From Melieria omissa (Eukaryota; Arthropoda; Insecta; Diptera; Ulidiidae), in the NCBI GenBank assembly GCA_963971225.1, contig OZ020270.1, positions 1,922,001-1,986,000 on the forward strand: a stretch of 64,000 nucleotides of DNA. The letters run 5' to 3'. This document shows, one piece after another, positions 1-10,224 of the stretch. The translations under genes and the position numbers were made by a program. The notes under the pieces are model-generated. The model worked only from the letters and a program-made list of their open reading frames with translations. It was not told where the DNA came from and did not search any database. Within the stretch, counting starts at the first letter, position 1, and each line of letters begins with the position of its first letter.

Positions 1-95
1 ATGAAATGAAATGAATTTTTTATGTATTTTTTTTTTAATAAATTAATATAATTTATTGATTCATACGTAATTTACAAAAAAAGTTTTTTGTAAAG

Positions 96-435
96 TTAGA
101 GTTTTTCAAAATCGCTATCTACGCTGGAAGGAATGTCTAATAATGAAACCATTTCTAAGCTGTAAGTATCTGTAAGTTCTTTTTGTGATCTTACAGATCT
201 CATAGATGAAATAACTGGATCAGAAGAGACTGCTAACATCTTGAAAAGGTCTTCATTTCGTCTAGCTCGTGATATTTTGCAAGTGTTCATACATCTATAC
301 CTTTTGTAGTGCTTATTTTTGCATTATTGAGCTTCTCCAGACAATTCCCCGTTTAGTAAGCACTGGTATTCTATTAAATCCTTTCCATGTGCTAAAATTT
401 TGTGCACCGTAGGAGTAAGTTTTTTCTCTGATAAA
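96..435 (-). pseudogene. C-terminal fragment of a transposase-like protein
   Basis: Read on the reverse strand from about 435, one frame stays open apart from a single TAA near 331. It contains LTPTVHKILAHGKDLIEY, then a basic KHYKRYR stretch, then ISRARRNEDLFKMLAVSSDP. I remember similar tails (a PTVHKIL-HG motif followed by NEDLF--L--SSDP) from repetitive, transposase-like hypothetical proteins in arthropods, but cannot name the superfamily. The 64 C-terminal residues after the stop are uninterrupted. The N-terminal part is absent: at about 440 the sequence changes to an unrelated interspersed repeat. Best read as a dead TE tail. Confidence 0.45.
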
Positions 436-474
436 CTCAATCGAGGCTGCAATCGAGACTGCTAAGATTTAGTA

Positions 475-1010
475 AAGAAATCGACTGCGCTTGAACCAGA
501 TTTAAGTTAAATGGGCGGTGCCACGCCCCCTTGTTTAATACTCGCACAATTCCCGCTGTCGAAAGATATGAATAAATGGTAGGTCCGTACTTAGTTTCAT
601 TGCTGTGCGACTTATAATTCAGCAAAATATTAAGGTCACACAAAATATGCCACGCCCCTTGTCCAACGCCCATCAAATCTTACCAGTAGAATGACTCATC
701 TATGGGATGACACAATACTATATTTCAATCCTGTGCACCTTACAATATCGAAGATATTCCATCATTCAGATTTGGCTTGTATGAGTGGTGCCACGCCCCC
801 TCGTCCAATACCCGCGTAAGTTCCTAGTTTCAGGATTCACAGTCAAAAATTACAGGGGTTTTCCGACTTTTCCAATAGATTTTCCGGAATTGTCTTTTCG
901 CACGAACCTGAACTAACACAAGACGAATCCAATAAAGAAAATTTCATTGAAATCGGCCAGTCCGTTTGAGCGTCATTACATATATAGATACAGATAGATG
1001 CCAGCAACAC
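475..1010. repeat. Interspersed repeat with GGTGCCACGCCCC motifs, partial copy
   Basis: Shares long stretches with the tandem-repeat element at 38082-39391: the AGTAAAGAAATxGACTGCGCTTGAACC lead-in, GGGCGGTGCCACGCCC (near 509), TGAATAAATGGTAGGTCCGTAC, and a second GTGGTGCCACGCCCCCTCGTCC (near 785). The distal part (about 940-1000) has an ATTTCATTGAAATCGGCCAG sequence followed by ATATATAGATACAGATAGATG, like the end of a repeat unit. No coding capacity. Class unresolved. Confidence 0.6.
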
Positions 1011-1560
1011 AAAATGGGTTCTTGACCGTACTAAATGTGCGCGATTATCCGTATAATTACGTGGTTTTCGACCCGAAGTTGTTTCACCTTTATTGCTCTA
1101 GAAAGAAAAGCGGCAAAAAGCGGCAGCTGAGTTTTGGAAGTTAGGTAAATAATTGAATAATAAATAACCACCTTCAATTTCGCGGAGGTTATTTTTGGTA
1201 TATTTTTTTTATTTTCGATCAATGTGGAAATATAGACTTTTTGAGAAATCGGTAGATCGAATAACTTTGAAGACAAAACAAACATTTTATATTTTAATTA
1301 TATTAACAATTAACGTACCTTTTAGAAAAAATCAGCGAGTTACCAATTGGCCGCTTCATTTACATACAAATCAATTTTGAAGATGAAAAAAAAACAAAAA
1401 CAAAATACAAATTTTTCTCGATGTGGAAAAATTGTCAACTTTGAGCGGCTCTACCTCCCAATTTAATGAAAGTTACATTTTCATAATCCCTGGAAAATTC
1501 TCAATAAAATGCGTGTATTCATTTTATCGAATGATTTCATTAAATTTTTGATTTTTCCAA
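1011..1560. other. AT-rich stretch, no gene seen
   Basis: Short frames here have no recognisable domain. A phrase near 1434 (TCAACTTTGAGCGGCTCTAC) resembles one near 32044 inside the Transib-like element (TCAACTTTGACGGGCTCTAC), so this may be a decayed relative, but I could not find termini. Confidence 0.4.
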
Positions 1561-1589
1561 CGTTTTGCCGATCGTTGGGCCATAGTGCG

Positions 1590-2293
1590 CCGCCGGCCTT
1601 GAACAATTCAGCTAGTAGCCCATCCGGCCCTGCAGCTTTTTTTTTTGAGTCGCTGGATAGCAACCCAGACCTCGTCAAAGCTGGGCGGTGGCACATCCAC
1701 ACAGTCGTCGTCGATTGGTGCCGTCTGGACGTCTTCACCACTGGCGGTATTGTTCCCTTCGACGCCTGCGAGCAGCTTGGTGAAGTGCTCCTTCCACAAC
1801 CTCAGCACACCCTGCGCATCCGTAACCAGATCCCCGTTTTCGTCTCTGCAAGAAGATGCCGGGCTTAAACCCTTCCGTGAGACGCTTAACTTTTTGGAAG
1901 AATTTTCGGGTGTCATTCCTGCTCCTGCACCTCTCGATTTCCCCACGCTCGCGCCTTTCTTGCTCCCGTTTCTTGCGTCTGAAAAGGCACCTCTCTTTCT
2001 TTCTCTCCTTCCGGTATTTTTCTGTCATGCCTCACGTGGCGGCCGACTGCAGGGTCTTCTTGTAGGCAGCATTCTTCACTGCATGGCTGCGTGACACTCT
2101 CCATCGTACCATTGGTTTTTTGGTGGTGGGCGTCGAAAACCAAGGACATTTTCTGCGGCGGCGCGCATAGAGTGGGATAAGTGAGCCCATAATCCGCCGA
2201 TGTCATCAGATTGAGAGGGGGAGCGACCGAGAGACCGAGTTGAGCGGAGTAGGCTTCGGCTATTCCTTGTGATCGTAGCTTACTGATGTCCAA
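1590..2293 (-). pseudogene. LINE linker and start of reverse transcriptase, frameshifted
   Basis: Continues the endonuclease frame on the reverse strand in three alternating frames. It contains a highly charged EKYRKERKKERCLFRRKKRE helix, then RNDTRKFFQKVKRLTEGFKPG, then DENGDLVTDAQGVLRLWKEHFTKLL, then the conserved AAGPDGLLAELFKAGG that opens the RT domain. At least two single-base frameshifts (near 1740-1950 and near 1650) break it. The RT palm is absent. Confidence 0.75.
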
Positions 2294-2299
2294 CTTTCT

Positions 2300-3040
2300 T
2301 CACAAACTACGTTGCGAGGTCTTCGCTGCGCAAAGACGCATGCGTACCTTGGCTGCAACAAGGTAGTGGTCCGAGTCGATGTTGGGTCCTCGGAACGTGC
2401 GCACATCTAGAATGCTAGAAGCATGCCTTCCATCAATAAAAATGTGATCAATCTGGTTGCGGGTGGATTGATCAGGGGATAACCAGGTGGCCTTGTGGAG
2501 ATCGAGATGCTGGAATCTGGTGCTACTAACTACCATGTTTCGTGCCACGGCGAAATCGATCAGCCTCAGACCGTTGCTCGAAGTGGCCCCATGGAGGCTG
2601 AACTGCCCAACTGTGAGGCCAAAGATGCCTTCTCGCCCGACCTTTGCATTGAAGTTCCCGAGGACAATTTTGACGTCATGGGCCGGGCATCCGTCGTAGA
2701 CGTCCTGGAGCTTCGCATAAAAGGCATCCTTGATCGCATCGTCCTTCTCTTCCGTCGGGGCGTGCGCGCAAATTAGGCTGATGCTAAAGTATTTAGCTTG
2801 GATGCGGATCGAAGCCAGCCGTTCGTTCACCGGAGTGAACTGAAAGACGTGGTGGCGAAGTCTCTTGCTGACCACAAATCCGCAGCCAAATTCGCACTTC
2901 TCCGCATGGCAGCTGTAGTAGATGTCGCAGTCTGCTCGCTTGGACAACCTCGCAACCTTGTCCTGTCCATCGCAATTCCTGGATGGGGGTGATGTCAGCC
3001 TTACATTTCGTGAGGGCTTCCGCCAGTTGGATAGAGGCAC
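2300..3040 (-). pseudogene. LINE endonuclease (EEP family) domain
   Basis: A 246-residue open frame on the reverse strand with the exonuclease-endonuclease-phosphatase fold motifs of LINE endonucleases: ISLICAHAPTEEKDD (the AP-endonuclease core strand), IVLGNFNAKVGRE, NQIDHIFIDGR and a terminal SDHYLVAAKV. The enzyme would nick target DNA to prime reverse transcription. The GDFN motif reads GNFN, so a usual metal-binding Asp is replaced by Asn and this copy is probably inactive. Closest remembered family: proteins labelled craniofacial development protein 2-like in insect genomes. The frame lacks the N-terminal RTWNVRT-type motif, which would lie just upstream of 3040. Confidence 0.8.
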
Positions 3041-3345
3041 CTTCCCTATAGAGGGTCCGGATATTCTAGATGCATATCCTCAAATCGTGGTCCTTGAATC
3101 GTTTGCTGTGGTCGTCAACATTGTGGGTTCCTTCCGAGTCTTGCTTTTTGGCTTTCATTGGAAGATGGTTTTCCGTGGCGGGCACCAAACCTGCGCACAA
3201 CCCTAATTTCAAGTCCTGGGGATTGGACTCAGCTATTCAGTGGGTGCCAAATAGCTATCCAGAAGGGCGGCGCGGAGGCTGTGCATCAGCTTGGATTGGA
3301 CAGGGACAAGGATCGTTAGGGCGTTCGCCAGGTTGAACGCAATCA

Positions 3346-3830
3346 GAGACTTTACCTTGTATGTCCGCTCCCTTCCTTCAACCGGTAACCTCAACATTGA
3401 TAATTGCAAAGATTAACAGGAATTCTCTTAGGACCCTTTAGTTTTGCAATAAAAAAGATAATAATAGACGTATGTTTTGCTTTTTTGCAGTTTTCTCAAT
3501 TTTTAATGCTGATTGCATACTTTTAGGGATGAAAAAAATAAATTTTGTCGAAAAATAGGTGTTTAGACCACTTTTCAAATAAAATTATTTTCTGAGATCG
3601 GAATATATCGGAGGATGTAATTATAATATCCGACAAAGAAAGAATGCGCCTTAAAATAAAAAAAATCCAGAAACATACTTTCACATACTTTTTAGATATT
3701 TTCCTCTAAGTTTTGCTTTCAGATTTCAGATTTTTAATTAAAAAAAATATTTTAAATTAAAAGTGATGTAAAAACCTCAGCTTTGCAAATTTTGAGAAAA
3801 CATTAAAAGCGAAAATGGCCACATCATTTC
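3346..3830. other. AT-rich spacer, nothing recognised
   Basis: No open frame with family similarity and no termini or tandem structure that I can see. Confidence 0.5.
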
Positions 3831-4127
3831 TTAACACGTTCGCGGACGTGAATGCTATAGCAGTCACAGTGATGCAAAATGACGCGAATGCTATAGCATT
3901 CAAGTTTTAAAGCCAATTTTTATTAATTAAATTTTAAATAAACTGAAATTTTTGTAAATAATATGCTATGTCATTCAATGTGTATAACGGCTAAAATACG
4001 ATAATCAGACAACTTCAACAATATATGTATGTGTAATCAAATTTCAGATAGTTCTACTAGTTTCCAAAAAAATTGACTGTCTATTTTTGCAGCTCACTGA
4101 AATTTTTACTGTCCGCGAACGTGTTAA
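3831..4127. mobile_element. TTAA-flanked MITE (piggyBac-like) with 13-bp TIRs
   Basis: The left end reads TTAACACGTTCGCGGAC (3831-3847) and the right end is its exact reverse complement (4111-4127). Both ends carry TTAA, the target duplication used by piggyBac-superfamily transposases. The 297-bp interior is AT-rich and has no ORF. Near the left end GAATGCTATAGCA occurs twice as a direct repeat. A non-autonomous element mobilised in trans is the simplest reading; the superfamily is inferred only from TTAA and structure. Confidence 0.7.
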
Positions 4128-4628
4128 TCTATGTTGAAAGTTCTAGCAACATTTTGGTAACCGTGTATTTTTTAATTATTTTTTACTCAATAGACTAAAA
4201 AACAGAAAATATGTGTTTACATTGTTTTGTGAAAAAAGTTGGAACTTTGCCGCTTTTGCACACACACTAATTAATTTTTTGCACAGATTTTTGGGGGTTT
4301 TCTTAGTTAGTTTTTTCTTTAGTTGGAGTTTTTGTTTTCAAATGACATCAAAATCGTTAAAATCTGAGACCATAAATTTTTTGAATTTTGTCTATGGAAC
4401 GAATCACTGTGCAGTGGTCCAAGTTATGTTTTGTTCCTGCTGACACTTGCAGAAACGAATATCAGGGTTTCTCTGCTCCGCAAACTGCTTCAAAACCATT
4501 TTTAGTGGAAAAGTTGTGATTCTGAATTTTTGGGTATTCTGAATTTTCTGCTTCAGCGGCGCACACAGAATTTCATTATAAAAGGCGTTCTGCATACAAC
4601 TTTTGACCAAAATACCATTTGAAATCAA
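4128..4628. other. AT-rich spacer, no supported gene
   Basis: Two short frames (about 75 residues) on opposite strands have no recognisable domain and look like chance ORFs. Confidence 0.45.
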
Positions 4629-5838
4629 TGCGTCACACCAAAGAATATGAAGTGTATAGAAGGCGCATCTGAGCTCAAAAATTCAAATTTTTGTTTGCGA
4701 GCTTCTTAGAGCGGGGGGAAGCCACAAAATGGAAAGAGTGGTGCCAGCAGGAGAGCAAGCGCTTCAGTTTACGCTCATTGACTGTGCGAACTGAAGCACG
4801 CGCTACAACAAACACACATGAAGCAGTGTTGATAAATGAGGTTTCCCATTTTGTACCAAGAGGCCAAAAAAAATGTACTAAAGTAGACAAAAAAGTACCA
4901 AATCTTTTTATTAACAAATGCATTTTTATAATTCAATATTTATTTCCAGTATTAATCCAATTTTAAAGAATTTTAATCTTAAAATGCAAAAAATGATTTC
5001 ATACAAGAAACATTTAAATACTTATTTGCACATTGAGTTTAAGAACTCATTCGTTTCTTTGAGATCATTTGGTATTTCAACTTCAAGTAAATCTTTCGAT
5101 TTTTATACAAAACCATGGAATGATTTGTGAATTATTTACACAATATTTTAAAATGTTCAATACCTCGAATGGCAGGTTGTGCATTTCTCAAATGCATTTG
5201 AAATACTAACGCATCAGAATCGCTTAGGGTCACATTGACTGCTTTTGAATTGCTATTTTCGGGCAGTGCTAGTCGCCTATCGCTGCTTTCAATTTTGCAC
5301 CTATGTACATGTAATAATTGCATACATTACCTTTATAAAAATTGTTTAATTCCAATGTGAGCCAACTTCTTTTACTTAGTGAAATTCAAAATGTATGCAA
5401 ATAAATTGGCACCACGCACAGATATGAATATGCACTAATGATGAAACGCATAGCCCCATGAGGTTGAAAAGGACAACTATCCTTATCTTTAAGTTTTAAG
5501 ATAATCCGTAACTACTTGAAATCGAGTTTCTCGAGAATAATGTTGCCATTTTACCAAAATGTACCAAATAAATCAATGTAGTACCAATGTACTTTTTAAT
5601 TTCAAAATGTATCAAAAAAGTACAAAAAGTACAAAATTAGTACAATATCAACACTGACATGAAGTGAAAGTACCGCTTCTCCTGTGTAATTTGAGGCGTT
5701 GGTGGTTGTTTTGGTCACTCAATAATTTTTTGTGCAAATTTCTCACAGCAACACCAGCCAGCGCAATGATCGTCGTTTCAACGACGCCATTGTTTGCTGT
5801 GTTGTAGTTTTTATGTGTACACAGCTCGAGAAAAATGT
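4629..5838. repeat. Left inverted-repeat arm of the P-type composite (split by a hAT element)
   Basis: Positions 4634-4823 plus 5665-5838 are, in inverted orientation, the same sequence as 16529-16925. Shared landmarks are AAGAATATGAAGTGTATAGA, AGCTTCTTAGAGCGGGGGGA, ACTGAAGCACGCGCTACAAC, ATGATCGTCGTTTCAACGAC and CTCGAGAAAAATGT. The arm is interrupted at 4824 by a hAT-like element. Without it the arm is about 365 bp. It abuts a relic of the 3' end of a P-type transposase, as an element terminus would. Confidence 0.75.
4824..5656. mobile_element. Non-autonomous hAT element with 8-bp TSD
   Basis: Ends CAGTGTTGATA (4824) and TATCAACACTG (to 5656) are inverted repeats, flanked by the exact 8-bp duplication ACATGAAG (4816-4823 and 5657-5664). 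An 8-bp TSD with a CAG-TG terminus is typical of hAT. Both subterminal regions carry many short GTACCA/GTACAAA motifs, probably transposase binding sites. The 833-bp interior has no transposase. Removing the element restores the continuous P-arm sequence seen at 16529-16925. Confidence 0.85.
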
Positions 5839-6554
5839 AAACAGCTCTTCTTTTGTTGTTTTTTAATTGTTTATGTTTTGCATCGTTTGGAACTTCCTTT
5901 TTTTTATTTACTGTCACAGCATTCACCAGGAAATCCGAAGGAGCAAATAGGTAGCAAATGTCTGTAACCGATTGATAATTTTTATGGAAAATGTTTCACT
6001 TAGCGCAGTGAAAAGGTTATCATTTCATAGTTTTTGGAAACATATGCCACAATTATTATCTATGTTAATTTTTACTCGATTGTCGAAGTTTTTATCTACA
6101 AAATAATTTGTTGTAATAATTGTTGTAATTACTGCTGAAATAAAATAATAAAAAGACAGTTTCGTCTGTCTCAGCATGCAGTAGGTTTTGATTCATAGAA
6201 TCCTGTGTATCTTCGAAATTAGTTGTTACACTTGACCGAGTACTACTTGAATTTTGTCCCAAAATTGCAAAAGTATTTTTTAATTTATCTTGGTTAAAAA
6301 AGTGTTTGTTATAAAACATTTATGTGGGTTATTGCTTAATTTTATCAGTGATTAAAAAACAGATTTTAGTTCTAAAAATACAACTTGAATCATCCACACA
6401 TTTAACATCTTTCAAATAATTAAAAAAAATCTTTATAAATTTGTACGACTCATTATTCAATTGTAAAGCCGATCTAAAGCAATTATCCGATTGCCCTATT
6501 CATGCAATCAAATATTAGGTCTACTTTTTTGATAAATTCTTCAGGAGCTTTGCT
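5839..6554 (-). pseudogene. Decayed C-terminal part of a P-type transposase
   Basis: Aligns by eye, same strand, with the C-terminal half of the transposase gene at 13646-15736. Shared tracts include TTTACTGTCACAGCATTCA, CTGTAACCGATTGATAATTT, TTTGGAAACATATG, TTGTTACACTTGACCGA, AAAATTGCAAAAGTATTTT and TTATCCGATTG...TTCATGCAATCAAATATT. Large internal deletions and stops remove coding capacity. The piece encoding the last ~35 residues is deleted exactly as in the opposite-strand relic at 12866-13640, so both come from one non-autonomous P subfamily. Confidence 0.7.
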
Positions 6555-6985
6555 TGTAGCGACCATATAAGTCGTCACGCCAACCATCTTTTATTTTCTT
6601 TTCTATGATTTTGCGCACACTACTGTCTGCAATAAGTTCAGGAGCAATATGCGACGCCGTTCAGGCTTGTAGAAGAAGAACAAAAGCCAGCCAGAAATCA
6701 GAAATCGTTTTACAATTTTAGCTTTTCGCCAGCGCAACAACAAGAACAACAGCGTTCGTCTTCACCTTGCAATCATTTCACGCCACAACGCACACTCGCT
6801 GCAGTGAGCGCAACCAAAGAGCGCAACACATAAAACTACGTTCTCGCTTGTAAAGCAACGCTCTCACCACATACGTGATCTGTGCGAGCAGAGCGCGGGT
6901 TCCAATGTTAGAACCCGCCATACAAAATTTTTGCTTGTATGACATGCGCATTCTGTATGTTTATTTTCTTTGGTCACACATAACT
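6555..6985. repeat. Partial copy of the foldback element seen whole at 12040-12864
   Basis: Starts TGTAGCGACCATATAAGTCG and runs through the arm shared with 12040-12864 (GTTCAGGAGCAATATGCGAC, AAGAACAAAAGCCAGCCAG, TTTTCGCCAGCGCAACAA). It then jumps to an inverted piece of the other half (CTGCAGTGAGCGCAACCAAAG and GCGCGGGTT...AATTTTTGCTTGTATGA). Only one long arm is present. The junction with the P relic on its left is the same junction found at 12864. Confidence 0.65.
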
Positions 6986-7604
6986 TTTGTTGCTAGCAAA
7001 TATGTGGCGAGCTTGAACCGCCAATACCCCCTCATGTCACCTTCTCAAGATATTCTCCACGGCATCTGGCTTTTTTTGTGGTATCTAATTTATGTTTGCT
7101 GCGAATAACATACTCGTATGCTGCCAAGGTGCAAATATTGAGCATGCCACCACTTATCACTTTTTCGTACCACTTTTAGTAAAGAAAAGCGTCAACATTT
7201 GAGCCACAAAGTCTAGCGACCTTTGTACTATTGTAAATGCCAACGATTTTTGGTTTCGGGTTGTCCTTTGGCATTGCTTTGCCGTAGTGCATAGTTGAAA
7301 GAACCACCCAGCTTCATTGCTCTTTGGAAGGTACAACTCCAAAAGTTTTGTCGCTGTAAAAACGACTTTAGTAGTCGAGTATTATTTTAAACACCAAAGT
7401 GAGATTTTCTGTGAAAAGGTATTCCGCCAGCGCCTCAGAAGTAAAAAGGTTATCCGTTGCAGCATTGCGGACGTAAGGTTTAAAGCTTTGAGTGAATATT
7501 TTTCATATTTTTGCGCCTACTTGGGTCTTACATACCTTGGCAATTGCCTATTTAGTTTTTCAGAGTAAACTTCTCCTTTCAAAGGGTAAAACATCTTGGA
7601 GCAA
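6986..7604. other. No gene recognised
   Basis: Short frames on both strands (61-83 residues) overlap each other and have no identifiable domain. The sequence resumes at 9843 after a hAT insertion. Confidence 0.4.
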
Positions 7605-8011
7605 CACGCATGTAGGGATGGGAAAAAAATTTACTAATCGATTAATGTATCAAATGATTAATTGCATGGCTAATAAAACAATTGCAATTAATTACAAGAA
7701 TTTAATCGATTAATCCCCATTTTCGATTATTTTTTGTTTTTCTTTTTTATGATCAAATAAAGGGTTTGTTTGAATTTTTTTTTAATTTTTTTGATACATA
7801 AAATTACAATTTTGGCTTAAATTTGTTTGCAGAAAAAGTAATTTTGAAAGCTAATAGGCAGGATATCGCATGGAAAGCACGACGAATGCCTATGAAAAAG
7901 TATCTAGGAATAGCATTTTAACCCTACAAGAGTAATCATATTTTACATACGTTGTTGGTAATCTTCGTCGAATCGACTTAGTCATATTCAACTCCGATTT
8001 TTGAAAAACTA

Positions 8012-8754
8012 TCAGGTGTACAACTTTGCTTCCGCCGTTTTTTTCCAAAATTAAAAGCTTTATTGCGAAAAAGTGCTTACAGATGTATTATTCAAAGTAT
8101 TGTCCGTCGCTAACGACAACTTTCTCCCATCTTTCCGGCAATTTTCGGATCCCGGCTCGAAAAAAGGAGTCCTCTTTTGACGCTATCCATGAAGCAATCC
8201 ATTTTTCCAATTCTTCGAAGGATTGAAAATGTTGATCTGCCAGGCCGTGTGCCATCGAACGGAATAGGTGGAAGTCAGAAGGGGCGACATCTGGGGAATA
8301 CGGCGGGTGGGGCAAGACTTCCCATTTCAGCGTTTCCAGGTACTTTTTGACCACTTGTTCATCTTTGAAGGTTTTTTCTCTTCCACCACCATGTTTGTCT
8401 TCGACATCGAAATCACCATTTTTAAAACGTTGAAACCACTCCCGACACGTTCTTTCACTCAGAGCAGCATCACCGTAAGTTTCTGAGAGCATTCGATGCG
8501 CTTCAGCTGCATTTTTTTTCGAATTGTAACAGAAAAGTAAAACTTCCCGCAAATGGCGAGAATTGGGCACATAAACGGACATTTTCGAGCGTGAATAATA
8601 CGAAAACAAGAACAACTGTCACTGAAACGGCGATGACAATTCGTTAGGCACTGTCCACACTCACTTTAAAGGCATTACCATCTATGTATTTCAACCAGCC
8701 TCAGCCGGTACAGCCACCTATCGGAAAACGGCGGAAGCAAAGTTGTACACCTGA
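8012..8754 (-). mobile_element. Internally deleted mariner element
   Basis: TIRs TCAGGTGTACAACTTTGCTT (left) and its inverse on the right are flanked by TA at 8010-8011 and 8755-8756. The sequence matches the 1.28-kb mariner at 46678-47959 except for one internal deletion at about 8357, where CCACTT joins GTTCATC with a 2-bp microhomology. A classic deletion derivative that transposase from a full copy could move. Confidence 0.9.
8088..8615 (-). pseudogene. Mariner transposase, internally deleted
   Basis: The 175-residue frame joins the N-terminal DNA-binding region (NSRHLREVLLFCYNSKKNAA, a helix-turn-helix typical of mariner) to the C-terminal end (PPYSPDVAPSDFHLFRSM and the final KVVVSDGQYFE). 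The join stays in frame. The first two catalytic Asp motifs (TGDEKW and HDNARPH, present in the copy at 46754-47790) are deleted, so it cannot be catalytic. The likely start is the Met of MSVYVPNSRH at about 8582. It keeps the TTTTT run near 8201 that is shortened in the longer copy. Confidence 0.9.
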
Positions 8755-9039
8755 TAGAATCGTATAAACTTAGAAATTTTTTTGTAAATAATTCGCACAA
8801 TAAAGCACTTTGCTAACTGAGATCACACGAAAAGAGAAAGCAATCAGGTTGTCAAGGATGTGATGCCGTATTCACAATATAGTGGAGAAGCGAGTGTCGA
8901 GATTGAAAAAATGCAGTAAATTTAGCGAAAAACCAATAAAAACTTACCTAAAGTGCACAAACGCTTGTTTCCCTTAGTATACGCGCCAAATTTTTGCAAA
9001 CTAGTTATGTGGTTTAATTTTGTAATCAGTGGTGTGAAG

Positions 9040-9560
9040 TAAACAAATGCCGTGAGGGTTACATGTGTAGTGGTACCGCGTGACCACCAATGCCGACAGC
9101 ATAGCGCTCAAGCCGATCAGCAAGACCGACGTGCATCGAACGGTGCGCGCGCCACTTTGTTTACATTACAAGTGTCAAGTGTCGCATGCACAAGAACGCC
9201 GGCGTCACTCAAGTGGCCTGCACTTGCACAAGCGACACATGTCACAACACATGTGGGCACTTGCACCGATCGCACATGCAACTCGACCCGACCTACCGCA
9301 GGTCAACGCAGAGCGCTGGCCCACTTTGGGAAAGTGCCGCGTCGTCGGATCTAACCCGCGTTGTGATTGGCGCGATGCGAGTGAATTTGGAAACAGAGGG
9401 AGGAGCACTGGAATTGCCCCTCAGTATAACAGTTATAATTTTAGTATATAAGAACAAAAATTTGGAAAATAAAATCAGCTTTGACGCAAGAGACAACTGG
9501 TGTGTTTCATTCTGCAGCAAGCTCACTGAGGCTCCAACATAGCCATCAACTTTGAGGCGA
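9040..9560 (+). other. GC-rich block with TATA-like and AATAAA motifs (possible solo LTR)
   Basis: Inside the hAT element a GC-rich stretch contains TATATAAG near 9441 and AATAAA near 9468, about 25 bp apart, followed by TGTGTTTCATTCTGC. That order is common in LTRs of Copia/BEL-type elements. I could not define TG...CA termini or a target duplication, so this is only a candidate. Overlapping frames of 100-123 residues in all phases look like a GC artefact. Confidence 0.25.
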
Positions 9561-9842
9561 GGTCCGCCAAACAATAGACCACTCACACTACACACCCACG
9601 CACACAAAGACCTTTTTCACGACACATGGGCAAGCTTGCAGGCATTTTAAGATTTTCAAGCGATTTGAGTGTGGCAGCAATGCTCAAACGATTCGAAGGC
9701 AATTTCGCGATTAATCGGCGACTAATCGATTAATTATTCGATTAATCGCAAGGTGGAATTCGATTCGATTAAATCGCTTTTTGAAAAGAAATAATCGATT
9801 AACGCTATTCATTCGATTAATCTTGCCATCCCTACACGCATG

Positions 9843-10220
9843 TGAAGTCGATGACTTCGATCGGATGTCCTAAATTTAACCTATCTTTGAATACAACTTT
9901 GATTTCAAATTTAAAATTTGGTCCACTTGAATATGACAGAGTAATTTCACGTTGAAACTGTATGGTACCCAGGTACCTTCGTATAGAACAAAGGGGTACT
10001 GTTCAAAAATCGGTTCTAAAAGTTATACAGAAAAAGTTGTCTTTCTATATAAGTTATCTAATAGGTAGTCAATTGATATTGATATTTAGGAAGATACTAA
10101 AAATACCTGCATAACGTTCCTTGGCCGAAAGTACGATATTTTTACTTCAAAAATGCAATAGGTACCCGTACCTTCGTATTGACAGAAGGGTTAAATACTT
10201 CAGACGGCATTACCAAAGTA
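9843..10220. other. Spacer with a GTACCTTCGTAT direct repeat, no gene
   Basis: GGTACCTTCGTAT occurs near 9973 and a similar CGTACCTTCGTAT near 10169, about 195 bp apart. No coding sequence recognised. Confidence 0.35.
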
Positions 10221-10224
10221 GCAC

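Larger units (their letters stand above)
1565..3345 (-). mobile_element. Non-LTR retrotransposon fragment (CFDP2-like endonuclease type)
   Basis: Reverse-strand LINE remnant that keeps the 5' flank, the endonuclease domain and the linker to the reverse transcriptase, and breaks off at the start of the RT domain (motif KKAAGPDGLLAELFKAGG at about 1590-1660). It is richer in GC than its surroundings. The RT catalytic core and 3' end are missing, and the left edge runs into unrelated AT-rich DNA. Frameshifts in the linker show that it is long dead. Confidence 0.8.
7613..9834. mobile_element. hAT-like element with ATCGATTAAT subterminal repeats
   Basis: Terminal TAGGGATGG (7613) and CCATCCCTA (to 9834) are flanked by the 8-bp duplication CACGCATG (7605-7612 and 9835-9842), which indicates hAT. 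The outer ~120 bp of each end are packed with ATCGATTAAT-type motifs in both orientations (7636-7725 and 9706-9825), likely transposase or host-factor binding sites. No transposase ORF is present. A deleted mariner sits inside at 8012-8754. Positions 9050-9560 are markedly richer in GC than the rest. Confidence 0.75.

Noticed and set aside
437..676. 79-residue ORF (reverse strand) and a similar one at 38084-38347
   Set aside because: Both are readings through the GGTGCCACGCCC repeat family, not a conserved protein.
9052..9607. Overlapping 67-123-residue ORFs on both strands
   Set aside because: They coexist in several frames in a GC-rich block and show no domain; typical chance ORFs.
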